Shown here: positions 33,282 to 42,548 of the stretch, in pieces | Numbering within the stretch: position 1 is the stretch's first letter | Layout: the number at the start of each line of letters is the position of its first letter | Source: Thermobaculum terrenum ATCC BAA-798 | GTDB taxonomy: Bacteria > Chloroflexota > Chloroflexia > Thermobaculales > Thermobaculaceae | Assembly (NCBI RefSeq): GCF_000025005.1 | Contig: NC_013526.1 | Span: 124,001-188,000 of the forward strand | Direction: 5' to 3' | Length of the DNA: 64,000 nucleotides | The notes under the pieces: model-generated | The model's database searches: none | What the model was told of the DNA's origin: nothing | What the model saw: only the letters and a program-made list of their open reading frames with translations | Position numbers and translations under genes: made by a program

Positions 33282-33572
33282 ATGGCTCTGTACTTTGTAG
33301 AGCACAGACACTCGCCAGATACCTGCCCCGCGAGGGACCCGAGGATGGGCGCCATGCTCCTGCAGCACCTCTCTCCTGCCAACGCTGAGCAGCACGGCGT
33401 CAAGATCCAGGGCGAGGCCGTGCTGGACGGCCAGCACACCCTGGTGATGATCGTGGAGGCGCAGGACGCCGAGGCCGTCAAGCGATTCATGCAGCCCTTC
33501 GAGCAGGCAGGCAGCGTGGAAGTCACAGCCGCCAACCACTGCGAGACCGTCGTCGAGCGTGGCGGCTGCTAG
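33282..33572 (+). CDS. Small alpha/beta ferredoxin-like protein (DUF3303-like)
   Basis: This 96-residue protein begins MALYFVEHRHSPDTCPA and contains a TLVMIVEAQDAEAVKRFMQP segment, a beta-alpha-beta pattern typical of small dimeric alpha/beta-barrel proteins. Cysteines occur near residue 15, near 87 and at the last residue. An AAGAAGGAG site precedes ATG 33282. I know this family only as uncharacterised and sometimes poorly named in databases. The gene is 10 bp upstream of the HemQ-like gene; co-transcription suggests a heme- or redox-linked role, but this is a guess. A TATACT -10 candidate is at 33242-33247. Confidence 0.7.
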   Translation: MALYFVEHRHSPDTCPARDPRMGAMLLQHLSPANAEQHGVKIQGEAVLDGQHTLVMIVEAQDAEAVKRFMQPFEQAGSVEVTAANHCETVVERGGC

Positions 33573-33582
33573 GAGTCGGGCT

Positions 33583-34365
33583 TTGACGGATAACACTCTG
33601 ACCACGCAGCAGATGGCGGCGCCCGAGGTGGAGGCTCCCGAGACCATCGAGGGCTATTGGGTGCTCCACGACTTCCGCCGGATCGACTGGCCGCGCTGGC
33701 GCTCGCTGCCGGAGGCCGCCAGGTCGCGACTCCTGGAGGAGCTGCTGGGCTTTCTCGGGGAGTGCGCCTCGGTGGAGGGGGTCGAGCGCGGGGGCTCGAG
33801 CAGGGCCTACAGGGTGATCACCCAGAAGGCGGACCTCGCGGTCATCCACTTTCGGCCGGATCCCGCGCAGCTGTTCGACCTGCAGGCGGGGCTCTGGAGG
33901 TGCGGCATCGCCGACTTCCTGTTGCCTGCCTACTCCTACTTCTCGGTCATCGAGCTCAGCCTGTACAGGGGGCCCTCCTCCCGTCCGGAGGTGATGGAGC
34001 GGCGGCTATACCCGCGTATCCCCGACAGGCGCTACATGTGCTTCTACCCCATGAACAAGCGCAGGGGGGAGCGGTACAATTGGTACGATCTACCGGCGTC
34101 CGAGAGGCGCGAGATGATGAAGGGGCACGGCAGAGTGGGTCACAAGTACGCTGAGCAGGTGACTCAGATCATTACTGGCTCTCAAGGCCTGGACGATTGG
34201 GAGTGGGGGGTGACGCTCTTTGCGGACCACCCCATACACTTCAAGAAGCTGGTGTACGAGATGCGCTTTGACCCCGCCAGCTCCAGGTACGCCGAGTTCG
34301 GGCCGTTCTACATCGGGATGACGGCGTCCCCGCAGGACATCACTGCTCTGCTGCTGGGGAGCTAG
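33583..34365 (+). CDS. hemQ: Coproheme decarboxylase (HemQ/ChdC), chlorite-dismutase family
   Basis: I choose TTG 33583, with AGGAG at 33571-33575, over GTG 33559; this gives 260 residues. The C-terminal core is highly typical: CFYPMNKRRGE with NWYDLP (the region of the catalytic Tyr) and MKGHGRVGHKYAEQVTQII with the proximal His region. GLDDWEWGVTLFADHPIHFK and MRFDPASSRYAEFGPFY follow. The enzyme converts coproheme III to heme b using peroxide in the coproporphyrin-dependent pathway of Gram-positives and Chloroflexota-like bacteria. A distal Arg of true chlorite dismutases is not evident, so chlorite dismutation is unlikely. It is followed by a GNAT gene after 2 bp. Confidence 0.9.
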   Translation: MTDNTLTTQQMAAPEVEAPETIEGYWVLHDFRRIDWPRWRSLPEAARSRLLEELLGFLGECASVEGVERGGSSRAYRVITQKADLAVIHFRPDPAQLFDLQAGLWRCGIADFLLPAYSYFSVIELSLYRGPSSRPEVMERRLYPRIPDRRYMCFYPMNKRRGERYNWYDLPASERREMMKGHGRVGHKYAEQVTQIITGSQGLDDWEWGVTLFADHPIHFKKLVYEMRFDPASSRYAEFGPFYIGMTASPQDITALLLGS

Positions 34366-34367
34366 CG

Positions 34368-35006
34368 TTGTCGCGGCCTGGCCAACAGCTCTCGCCGTGC
34401 CTGATACCCGTGCCCGAGGAGGTACGCGGAGAGAAGGTGCTGCTGCGCCCCTACCGCGAGGAGGACGCGCCGGCGCTCTGGGAGGCGATAGAGGAGTCCC
34501 GCCGGGACCTGGAGCCTTGGCTGCCTTGGGTGAGGAGCTACGATCGCCCGGATGTGGCCCTCGAGTTCGTGATACGGCATAAGGCCCGGTGGCTCCTGCG
34601 GGAGGACCTCACCATGGGGATCTTCGACCCCTCCACCGGGCGCCTGCTGGGCGGCACCGGTCTCCACCGCATAGACTGGACCACCCGCAAGTTCGAGATA
34701 GGCTACTGGCTGCGATCGAGTGCGCAGGGCAAGGGGTACGTGACCGACGCGGTGCGCGCGCTCACCCGCACCGCCTTCGACCTGTTCGACGCCGCTCGCG
34801 TGGAGATCCGGATGGACGCCAGGAACGAGCGCAGCCGGCGCGTGCCCGAGCGGCTCGGGTTCACCCACGAGGCCACTCTCAGGCGCAACATGCGGGACGG
34901 CGACGGCCACCTCAGGGACACGCACGTGTACGCGCTCATCCGCGAGGAGTACGAGCGCCTCCCCTGGAGGGGATCCTCCGCTGGTACGCTTCCTGCTACC
35001 TCCTGA
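34368..35006 (+). CDS. GNAT N-acetyltransferase (RimJ/RimL type)
   Basis: This 212-residue protein has the RimJ/RimL-type layout: KVLLRPYREEDAPALWEAI near 23-41, LGGTGLHRIDW near 93-103, the acetyl-CoA-binding segment RSSAQGKGYVTDAVRALT near 118-135, and RRVPERLGFTHEATLRRNM near 160-178. It probably transfers an acetyl group to a protein N-terminus, amine or antibiotic-like compound. The start TTG 34368 follows a GGGGAG site. It lies between the hemQ and GH15 genes with 2-bp and 3-bp gaps and is surely cotranscribed, but no functional link is visible. Confidence 0.85.
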   Translation: MSRPGQQLSPCLIPVPEEVRGEKVLLRPYREEDAPALWEAIEESRRDLEPWLPWVRSYDRPDVALEFVIRHKARWLLREDLTMGIFDPSTGRLLGGTGLHRIDWTTRKFEIGYWLRSSAQGKGYVTDAVRALTRTAFDLFDAARVEIRMDARNERSRRVPERLGFTHEATLRRNMRDGDGHLRDTHVYALIREEYERLPWRGSSAGTLPATS

Positions 35007-35009
35007 CTC

Positions 35010-36797
35010 GTGACCGACGCCAGCTTCTACCCTCCGATAGAGGACTACGGGATCATCGGCGACATGCACACCGCCGCGCTGGTGAGCAGCCGCGGCTCCG
35101 TAGATTGGCTGTGCGTGCCTGCCTTTGACTCCCCTGCCCTCTTCTGCCGCCTTCTGGACTGGGAGAAGGGGGGATTCTGGCAGGTATCGCCGGTCGGGAA
35201 GTACAGGGTCAGGCGCCGGTACCTGGAGGACACCAACATCCTGGAGACGGTGTTCACCTGCGACGCGGGCCGGGTCAGGATGCTGGACTGCCTGGTGGTC
35301 ATCCCGGAGCTGCGCGGGACCGGCCACAGGGTGATGGTGCGCCTGCTGGAGGGTATCGAGGGCGCTCCCGAGATGGAGAGCACGTGCCGCCCTACCCCCA
35401 ACTACGCGCTGGCTGGGGTGTCGGCACGCATCGACGGGTGCAGGCTGACCTGGGATCGGTGCTTCTTGGACTCACCGTTCGAGTGGTCCGCGGGGGAGGG
35501 GATCTTCCGCAGCCGCGGCAGGGTGCGCAAGGGCGAGTCCCGGGCCTTCGTGTTGGCCTGCATGGGCGAGGAGTCCCAGCACCTGCGGCTGCCGGAGCCG
35601 AGCGCCATGCTGCGCGCCACGGAGGAGTTCTGGCGCCGGTGGGCGGGGGCCTGCACCTACGACGGGCCCTACCGGGAGCAGGTGGTGAGGAGCGCCCTGG
35701 CCCTCAAGCTGCTGATCTACGAGCCCACCGGTGCCATCGTAGCTGCGCCCACCACGTCCCTGCCCGAGGAGATAGGGGGTGAGCGCAACTGGGACTACAG
35801 GTTCGCCTGGATCAGGGACGCCTCCCTCACGCTGTACGCCCTGCTGATGGCCGGCTACAAGGATGAGGACGATGCCTTCTTCGGATGGATCACGAGGACC
35901 GTCCAGATAGAGCACGAGGGCATGCGGGTGCTTTACCCCATAACGCCCGAGGGGGACACCACCGAGCGGGTGCTGGAGCACCTCCAGGGCTACCGTGGTT
36001 CCCGCCCCGTCCGGGTGGGCAACGCCGCCTCCGACCAGCTGCAGCTGGACATGTACGGCGAGGTGTTGGACGCCCTGTACTTCGCGGTGCACGCGGGGGA
36101 TTACGACCCGAGGGGCGTGTGGGACCACTTCGTGCCCATAGTCGACTGGGTGGCCGAGCACTGGCCGGAGCCCGGCAACGGCATCTGGGAGGTGCGGGGC
36201 GGCAGGAGGCATTTCGTGTACAGCAAGGCGATGTGCTGGGTGGCACTCGACCGCGCGATCAAGCTGTGCGAGGAGCTGGGCCTGCGTGGTGATCTCGAGC
36301 GCTGGCGGCGGGAGCGGGAGGCGATCAGGTCGCAGGTGCTCCAGAGGGGCTGGAGCGAGAGGCTGGGGGCGTTCAAGCAGTCCTACGAGGACGAGCGCCT
36401 GGACGCCTCCAACCTGCTGCTGTCGAGCATGGGCTTCATAGCCGGCGACGACCCGAGGATGGTCTCCACGATCGACGCTACCCTGGACCAGCTGGTGGTG
36501 GATGGCCTCTGCTACAGGTACCTCGACGCCCCTGAGGGCGTGTCGGGCAACGAGGGGGCCTTCGTGCTGTGCACCTTCTGGCTGATCAACGCCCTGGCGC
36601 TCGCTGGGCGGCACGATGAGGCTCGGGAGATGTTCGAGCGCATGCTTCGGAGGGCTAGCCCCCTGGGGCTGTACGCCGAGGAGATAGACCCCTCCACCGG
36701 GCACCACCTGGGCAACTACCCCCAGGCCTTCTCCCACATCGGGGTGATAGCCTCAGCAGTCACCCTGGCGCGCGGGCGGGGCTTCAGCTCCGACTAG
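35010..36797 (+). CDS. Glycoside hydrolase family 15 protein (glucoamylase/trehalase-like)
   Basis: This 595-residue protein has the N-terminal GH15 beta-domain (IEDYGIIGDMHTAALVSSRG, residues about 9-28, and WLCVPAFDSPALF). The (alpha/alpha)6 barrel begins near 220. Its key segments are ERNWDYRFAWIRDAS near 258-272, GNGIWEVRGG with a probable general-acid Glu near 395, and SGNEGAFVLC with a probable general-base Glu near 514. Members of this cytoplasmic type hydrolyse trehalose or alpha-glucans by inversion. No signal peptide is seen. It starts with GTG 35010, 3 bp after the GNAT stop. Confidence 0.9.
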   Translation: MTDASFYPPIEDYGIIGDMHTAALVSSRGSVDWLCVPAFDSPALFCRLLDWEKGGFWQVSPVGKYRVRRRYLEDTNILETVFTCDAGRVRMLDCLVVIPELRGTGHRVMVRLLEGIEGAPEMESTCRPTPNYALAGVSARIDGCRLTWDRCFLDSPFEWSAGEGIFRSRGRVRKGESRAFVLACMGEESQHLRLPEPSAMLRATEEFWRRWAGACTYDGPYREQVVRSALALKLLIYEPTGAIVAAPTTSLPEEIGGERNWDYRFAWIRDASLTLYALLMAGYKDEDDAFFGWITRTVQIEHEGMRVLYPITPEGDTTERVLEHLQGYRGSRPVRVGNAASDQLQLDMYGEVLDALYFAVHAGDYDPRGVWDHFVPIVDWVAEHWPEPGNGIWEVRGGRRHFVYSKAMCWVALDRAIKLCEELGLRGDLERWRREREAIRSQVLQRGWSERLGAFKQSYEDERLDASNLLLSSMGFIAGDDPRMVSTIDATLDQLVVDGLCYRYLDAPEGVSGNEGAFVLCTFWLINALALAGRHDEAREMFERMLRRASPLGLYAEEIDPSTGHHLGNYPQAFSHIGVIASAVTLARGRGFSSD

Positions 36798-36900
36798 CGC
36801 CACCGATGCTCAACGCCTATGGCACGCTAGTTGCTATAGATATCCAGGTCCCTGCAAAGGACCCAAAGTAGATATGCAAAGTAGAGAAAGGAGATTCGAA

Positions 36901-37089
36901 ATGGACGACAGACTCGAGGGCAAGGGCAAGGAGCTATCTGGCAAGGTGAAGGAGGCCGCTGGCGACCTCACGGACAACGAGAGGCTCCAGGCCGAGGGCG
37001 AGAAGGAGCAGGCCGAGGGGAAGATTCAGCAGGCCGTGGGTGACGTCAAGGACAAGGTGGCCGACTTTCTGGATAGGGATAAGAAGTAG
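36901..37089 (+). CDS. CsbD-family stress-associated small protein
   Basis: The 62-residue product starts at ATG 36901, with AAAGGAG at 36888-36893; an upstream ATG at 36874 is out of place. It is highly charged, with the CsbD pattern LEGKGKELSGKVKEAAGDLT, then a second similar half EGKIQQAVGDVKDKVADFL. CsbD proteins are general-stress proteins of unknown mechanism. A 5-bp hairpin (36847-36851 with 36859-36863) lies in the leader. A strong intrinsic terminator at 37108 follows, so this is a single-gene transcript. Confidence 0.9.
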   Translation: MDDRLEGKGKELSGKVKEAAGDLTDNERLQAEGEKEQAEGKIQQAVGDVKDKVADFLDRDKK

Positions 37090-37107
37090 GTTCATCCTCC
37101 TGCACTC

Positions 37108-37132
37108 GGGGCTCGGGTAACTCCCGAGCCCC
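37108..37132. terminator. Intrinsic terminator between csbD and the rhamnoside operon
   Basis: A perfect 10-bp GC-rich stem (37108-37117 with 37123-37132), a 5-base loop and then CTTTTTAT on the plus strand. It should end csbD transcription, and as a hairpin next to the convergent operon's last stop (37141) may also serve that operon. Confidence 0.85.
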
Positions 37133-37140
37133 CAAGCTTT

Positions 37141-40100
37141 TTATCCCCTCAACAACCTGACCGGCCCGAACAGCCCTGAGACCCGCTGTCGGGGGAACAC
37201 GTAGTGTGTGGGGCTGAATTCATCGAGATACGGCGCCAGCGTGTTGTACACCGTGATCTCCAGGGTGTTGTCCCCCTCGACCAGCGCGTCGCCCAGCTCG
37301 TACCGGTAGGGAGACCACACGCGCGCTCCGATCACAGCCCCGTTCAGCTTCACCTCCGCCGTGCCCCTCACGCGGCCGAGGTCCAGCAGCACGCGCCCCA
37401 GCTGGCCGCCGTAGCTGAAGGTCTGCCTGTAGGTGACGCCACCGCTCCAGCCCACCAGCCCCTCCGATTCCCAGTCGCCCAGCCTCATCCTGCCGGGGCC
37501 CTCCACGAAGGTGATGGGGCCGTCTAGGATCGCCCCGCCGTTGTGCCCCTGCTCGGTCACCACTCTGACGGCGCACCATCGCCCCACCGCCTCGGGCCGG
37601 GGTAGCTCCACCTCCAACAGGGTGCTGCCGCCCTCTCCCTGGTGGGCTGGCTGGACCTCCTGGCCGTCCACGAACACCCTGGCATCGCCGTGCAGGCTGA
37701 GACGCATGCTCCTGGCGCCCGGCGGCAGCGGGAACCTCAGCCACTCCACCCTGCCCCCGCTGCCTGGGAGCCCGGGGGGCAGGTCCTCGACGTCGTCCCC
37801 TGGTATCCTGTTCTCTAGCCAGGAAGAGTGCTTCAATGGGTGTGGGCGTCGCCACAGGTGAGTCCATCCAGGATCCCCCCACTGAGTGCGTCGCAGCACC
37901 ACCTGTGCAGGTATCCCGTCTCTTGTGGCCAGCCAAGAGGTATCTGACAACACCTCTACCCTCTCTCCTCCGCCCTCTATTAAGCCGTCCACGAGCAGCA
38001 CACCCCGGGAACGCAGGTCGATCACCACTATCTCGATCTGGTTCTCCCCCGGGCGCAGCCAGCGGCGGAGGTCGTAGGGACGGATGCGCGCGCTGTCGGA
38101 CTCGAAGTAGGGGTCAAAGCCCCCGTGCCTGCCCACCTCGTGGCCGTTGACTCGCACCCTGCATGGGTCCACGCTGGCCACCTGCAGGACGGCCCTCTCG
38201 ATCCGGTCGGGGGCGTGCACCGCCTTGCTGAACACTATGAGGGAGTCCTTCTGCACTTCCCCTTCCAGGCGCATCCACTCCGGCCGCCTGTAGCGCTGTG
38301 GGTCTCGCACGCAGGCGAAGTGCGCCCGCAGCCGCACGTCCTCCTCGGCCTCGAGCCTTATCTCCAGCAGGTTGTCCCCCTCCCTGAGGTGTACCGCTCC
38401 GAAGGCTAGGTAGCCTGGGTCCTCCATGTGCACCTCCTCGCCGTTGAGCCAGGCCCTCTTGGCGGCGGCGGCTCCCACGGCAAGGTAGGTGCGCAGGGCG
38501 CTCCGGGCTCGGAGGACGGTGCGCAGCTGCACCGCCTGGCCCGCGCGCACGCTCCCGAAGTCCAGGAACTCCTCCGGCACGTGCCCCTTGGGCCCGAGCG
38601 TCGGCACGTGCACGGGGTCCTTGTGGATGCCCCTGGAGAGCGAGTACTCGGCCTCCCGCCAAAGCCCATCGTCCCCGGAGCCTGGTGAGGGCAGGTCTTC
38701 CGGGTTCGAGGGGCCCGTCCACAGCACCCGGGGGCCGAAGCTGGCGTGGACCTCCCGCCAACCATCCGTTGGGACCTCGCGGGCCTGCCATCTGAGCTCC
38801 AGGCCATCCTCGCCCGGTGCCTCCGCCCTGTGCAGCAGGCTCCACCTCTGCAGGGGTACCTCCTTGCCCGGGGGCATGTCGAAGTCTCCCCAGCGGTTGT
38901 CCAAGGTGCGCACGAGCTCCACCTCCCAAGTGTCGCCCAGCTCCAGCAGCTCCGCCTCGGTGCCTCCTGCCTCGGGGAGTGCTGGGTCCTCCTCTCCCCA
39001 CACCAGGAGCATCGCCGGGCTGCCTGCGAAGCGTAGCCTCGCCCAGCACCCTCCGTCCGACTCCCAGGTCTCCACCTCCCTGCGCTCCCCGGAGTACGGG
39101 TCCCATGCCTGGGCGCGGCCGGAGGCGCCCCTTACCCACACCTCCATCTCACGGGCGTACCTAGCGGAGTCGAAGGTGTAGTCCACCTGCAGCCACGACC
39201 ACCCGTCTTCGTCCTCCTCGCTCCTCATCCTCGTGGCCCTGGGCCATGCTGCGGGCACGTACACCACCGTCTTGTCCTGGTAGCGGCGGACCAGAGTGGC
39301 CACAGGGGCCTTCACTAGGGGCTGTCCTTCCATCAGCAGCCTCTCGAGCTCCTCTGGCCCGCTCGCCCGCACGCACGCCTCGCCCAGCCGGCGCACGACC
39401 GCATCTTCGTCCTCCATGCCCGCGCCCAGCGACGGAGGCCTGCCCAGGGCTATGAGCTCCCCGCCACCCTCGACGAACTCCAGCAGCTTCCTGGCCACGG
39501 GCTCGGGCAGGGACGTGCAGTTGGGCAGCACCAGCCTGGAGTAGGACTCGTTGCCTATCCGGAGCCTGCCTTCCCGGACCTCGCCCCTTGCTATCGATTC
39601 CTCGTCCAGCACATCGTAGTCCAGGCACATCCTGTCGAATAGGCCAGGCTCCATCTTGTACCAGTGCTTCTTCCCCACGAGCTGGAGGTACAGGTCGTGG
39701 GCCACCTCCCCATCCTCCAGCGCTCCCCCCAGGCCGAGGTTGGCCTGCACGGTGGATGCCGGGAACAGCAACCCCACGTCGCAGACGTGGTCCCCCATCG
39801 AGAGCACCGCGCACAGGCGGGCCACCGCTTCCGCGAAGCCCTTGTAATGCCGCCAGTAGGGCTGGCGCCAGTCGGTGGCCGGCGGCGCCCACTCCCACCA
39901 GCCGCCGTGGGTGCTGTAGTACACCGCGTGGGGGTCGTAGAGGGTAGCGCCGTCCCTGATCCAGTTCAGGAGCCAGTCGAAGGTCTCCTCCAGCGTGCCG
40001 CCCCAGCCCGAGCTGTGGAAGGCCTCCAACCACACCCTGGGACGCCCGTAAAGGTGCGCCAGGGAGGAGTGGATCTTGGTCTCGCCGTGGTGGTCGCTCC

Positions 40101-41100
40101 CCGGAGCTCCGTACCACCTGTGGGTGCGTTGGTAGTCCGCGTAGAGGGACATGCTCTGCAGGGGGTATCCTGCCCGGGCGGGGTGCTGCTGATCGAAGCC
40201 GCAGATGAGCCCGCGCGACTCGTGCCACTCGAACAGCGGGCGGAAAAATGCCCGCTCAGCGAGCTCCGCCCGGGTGAGGTGGTAGTCGCGGCGCACCTTC
40301 TTGGCTTCCTCCCCGTAGTCCTCCCACAGCGCAGCCAGCCTGGGCACCAGGTCGTAGCCCCTGGCTTGCCTGAAAAGCCCGGGGAAATCCTCGGACCAGG
40401 TGGGCATCGACGGCAGCTCGTCCTGGAAGGAGCCGACTATGACGCTGCCGAAGAACTCGCCGAGCCGCCTCTCGAACTCGCCGTGCACGGTGTCCAGCAG
40501 CCTGCTGCAGGCCTCGGGGTTGAAGTAGTCGAAGCCCCTCTCCACGGAGTAGAAGAGCATCACCCTGTGGCGGGAGTTGCCCCTCCAGCGCAGGCGCCTG
40601 CCCTCGAGCTCCAGGGGCTGCGGTGGTCCCACCGGGCGCCCGCTGTCGTCTATGGGGATGGCTGCGGCCCCGACCGGCGTGCCCCCACCAGGCACCACCA
40701 GCTCGGCCTCGTCCTCCGCCTCCACCTGGAGCCTCTCGAGGGATCTCCCCGCGTAGCCGGGGTTGGCCTTGACGATCTCCCCCTGGACGTTGGCCCCTGA
40801 GAACCCCAGCTGGTCGTAGAACCAGAGGTAGATTTCGAGCTCCTTGGCGTCCTCGCAGACGCCGCGGAATATCTCCCACCAGGCGTCCGAGAGGAAGGGC
40901 GGATCGTCGGCATCCGAGCCGTACATGGGGCTAGTGGGCGCCAGGTTGAGCACCACCAGGTTGTGTACCCCGCCCTCGGCGAACCTCTCAAGCTGCCACC
41001 GCAGCCTCTCCCGCTCCAGCCTGTCGCCGCTCCACCACCAGATGGGGACCGGCGAGAAGGCTTTCGGCGGTCTCTCGAACCTCTCTCTCAGCAACGACAT
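37141..41100 (-). CDS. Large GH106/GH2-like glycoside hydrolase, probable alpha-L-rhamnosidase
   Basis: This 1319-residue protein has no signal peptide, so it acts in the cytoplasm. The N-terminal barrel region has PVPIWWWSGDRLERERLRWQ, WFYDQLGFSGANVQGEIVK near 93-111, SFQDELPSMPTWSEDFPGLF near 225-244, and a long segment ending AVARLCAVLSMGDHVCDVG. This order resembles GH106 alpha-L-rhamnosidases and related unclassified enzymes. Several beta-sandwich domains follow. The last one (about 1220-1319) resembles a GH2 sugar-binding domain (RVLLDLGRVRGTAEVKLNG). It is the last gene of the operon with GH78 and an AraA-type isomerase, which supports rhamnoside cleavage. The start at 41100 has AAGAGGAG. 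Confidence 0.75.
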   Translation of the reverse strand: MSLLRERFERPPKAFSPVPIWWWSGDRLERERLRWQLERFAEGGVHNLVVLNLAPTSPMYGSDADDPPFLSDAWWEIFRGVCEDAKELEIYLWFYDQLGFSGANVQGEIVKANPGYAGRSLERLQVEAEDEAELVVPGGGTPVGAAAIPIDDSGRPVGPPQPLELEGRRLRWRGNSRHRVMLFYSVERGFDYFNPEACSRLLDTVHGEFERRLGEFFGSVIVGSFQDELPSMPTWSEDFPGLFRQARGYDLVPRLAALWEDYGEEAKKVRRDYHLTRAELAERAFFRPLFEWHESRGLICGFDQQHPARAGYPLQSMSLYADYQRTHRWYGAPGSDHHGETKIHSSLAHLYGRPRVWLEAFHSSGWGGTLEETFDWLLNWIRDGATLYDPHAVYYSTHGGWWEWAPPATDWRQPYWRHYKGFAEAVARLCAVLSMGDHVCDVGLLFPASTVQANLGLGGALEDGEVAHDLYLQLVGKKHWYKMEPGLFDRMCLDYDVLDEESIARGEVREGRLRIGNESYSRLVLPNCTSLPEPVARKLLEFVEGGGELIALGRPPSLGAGMEDEDAVVRRLGEACVRASGPEELERLLMEGQPLVKAPVATLVRRYQDKTVVYVPAAWPRATRMRSEEDEDGWSWLQVDYTFDSARYAREMEVWVRGASGRAQAWDPYSGERREVETWESDGGCWARLRFAGSPAMLLVWGEEDPALPEAGGTEAELLELGDTWEVELVRTLDNRWGDFDMPPGKEVPLQRWSLLHRAEAPGEDGLELRWQAREVPTDGWREVHASFGPRVLWTGPSNPEDLPSPGSGDDGLWREAEYSLSRGIHKDPVHVPTLGPKGHVPEEFLDFGSVRAGQAVQLRTVLRARSALRTYLAVGAAAAKRAWLNGEEVHMEDPGYLAFGAVHLREGDNLLEIRLEAEEDVRLRAHFACVRDPQRYRRPEWMRLEGEVQKDSLIVFSKAVHAPDRIERAVLQVASVDPCRVRVNGHEVGRHGGFDPYFESDSARIRPYDLRRWLRPGENQIEIVVIDLRSRGVLLVDGLIEGGGERVEVLSDTSWLATRDGIPAQVVLRRTQWGDPGWTHLWRRPHPLKHSSWLENRIPGDDVEDLPPGLPGSGGRVEWLRFPLPPGARSMRLSLHGDARVFVDGQEVQPAHQGEGGSTLLEVELPRPEAVGRWCAVRVVTEQGHNGGAILDGPITFVEGPGRMRLGDWESEGLVGWSGGVTYRQTFSYGGQLGRVLLDLGRVRGTAEVKLNGAVIGARVWSPYRYELGDALVEGDNTLEITVYNTLAPYLDEFSPTHYVFPRQRVSGLFGPVRLLRG

Positions 41101-41118
41101 CCTCTTCTCCTCTTATAT

Positions 41119-42531
41119 CTATCCTATTGAGACGAACTCCAGACCGAGCAACCTGCCCACCTTCCTGAGGGCGCTCAACCTGTGTCCCACCCCCAGCGCG
41201 CAGTGGTGAGTGGGTCCCTGCTCGCACCAGGCATTCATGAACTTGGCTGGGGGCAGCCCGAACCGCAGGCGGCTGTTCGTGTTGCCGATCTGCAGGATGG
41301 GGCCCGGGATGGACTCTCCCTCGGCCGCCAGCAGCTTGAGCCGCCCGTGGCGGGTCTGGGTGACCCCGAAGATCGTTATCGGGCCTGTGCGCACGTTGAA
41401 CTCCACCGACACACCGAAGCCTGCTTTCCCATGGTAGAGAGGTAGCTCCCTCAGGATGGGTTTGCGGTCGCTGATGGAGATGTGCCCTGGGCCGTCGTGC
41501 CCCATCAGGATGAAGTTCTCCTTGAAGTCCATGGCGTAGAACTCCGTGTAGGAGCCCCCAGCGCCGAGGGTGTCCATCACCTTCATCGCCACGGCGTTCT
41601 TGAGGTCCCCCTCTCCGGATGCCGGCACGCCGTTGGCCGTGAGAATGGAGTTGCCCAGGATCATGCCCGCGCCGATCCTCTCGTAGAGGTCACCCCTCGT
41701 GCCCCTGTAGTAGTAGGCCAGGGCATCCAGGTCGAAGTCCTCCACCAGCTTCTCCAGCCCCACCGCCACCTTGGCGGCCCATTCCAGGTTCTCGCTGGTC
41801 ACGCTCCTGTCGAGCTCGAAGATCTCGCGCGCCTCCTCTATCTTGCGCCGGACCTCCTCAGGCGTGGCGTCCAACACCCGGTCCTTGAGGTCGTCCATCT
41901 CGAGCACCTCGACGTGCGCTCCCAGCTGGGCGTGGATCATCGTGAAGTCGGAGTACATGTCCAGCATGCCGGGATAGGTATGTCCCAGGAATCCGAAGCG
42001 CGCCCCTCTGAGATTGGCCACGGCCATGGCCGCCTCGCACCACTCCTGGATCTCCCGCCAGGCCTCCTCGTCATCAAAGAGCATGCCGGAAACCACGTTG
42101 AAGTCTATCCCGGAGCGCTCGAAGGCGCATGAGATCTCGGGCACGCAGCAGGCAGAGCAGTTGGCTAGCCACTCACCGGTATCGGTGTGCTCGTAGTCCA
42201 GTGCAGCCGACGGCTGCAGGTTGAGCACCACCACCGGCACGCGCCGCTCCTGCACGATCGGCAGCACCTGCGAGCTGGTGGCGTAGGTGGCGGTATAGCA
42301 CACCAGCAGGTCGACCATCTCTCGTGAGAAGAGCCTGCCGGCCTCGTAAGCCGCCGGGGCCGTGTCCACCAGCCCGGCCGACACGACATCCGCCCACTTG
42401 GAGATCTCCGACTCCACGTGCCGCTGATAGCCCTCCAGCCTCTCGCGGAGCCCGGGGAACTGCGGCCAGTAGGCCGCAAGCCCCACCCCGAACACTCCGA
42501 CCTTCGCCCTTCTTGGTTCGCGTCTCTCCAT
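41119..42531 (-). CDS. L-arabinose-isomerase-family sugar isomerase
   Basis: The start is ATG 42531, with AAGGAGGAG just upstream; the longer frame to 42897 is antisense-type extension overlapping GH78. The 470-residue protein carries the four metal-binding positions of AraA-type isomerases: Glu in ASGEGD, Glu in YTEFYAMD, His in LMGHDG and His in PTHHCALG. The N-terminal part has LVCYTATYATSSQVLP and GFLGHTYPGMLDMYSDFT. It interconverts an aldose and a ketose. The gene sits between two predicted rhamnosidase genes, so L-rhamnose or a sugar released with it (L-arabinose, L-fucose) is the probable substrate. No kinase or aldolase is nearby. Confidence 0.85.
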   Translation of the reverse strand: MERREPRRAKVGVFGVGLAAYWPQFPGLRERLEGYQRHVESEISKWADVVSAGLVDTAPAAYEAGRLFSREMVDLLVCYTATYATSSQVLPIVQERRVPVVVLNLQPSAALDYEHTDTGEWLANCSACCVPEISCAFERSGIDFNVVSGMLFDDEEAWREIQEWCEAAMAVANLRGARFGFLGHTYPGMLDMYSDFTMIHAQLGAHVEVLEMDDLKDRVLDATPEEVRRKIEEAREIFELDRSVTSENLEWAAKVAVGLEKLVEDFDLDALAYYYRGTRGDLYERIGAGMILGNSILTANGVPASGEGDLKNAVAMKVMDTLGAGGSYTEFYAMDFKENFILMGHDGPGHISISDRKPILRELPLYHGKAGFGVSVEFNVRTGPITIFGVTQTRHGRLKLLAAEGESIPGPILQIGNTNSRLRFGLPPAKFMNAWCEQGPTHHCALGVGHRLSALRKVGRLLGLEFVSIG

Positions 42532-42548
42532 GATCTCCTCCTTGTCAG

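Noticed and set aside
33583-34365. True chlorite dismutase
   Set aside because: The motifs are those of HemQ/coproheme decarboxylase, and nothing else suggests (per)chlorate metabolism.
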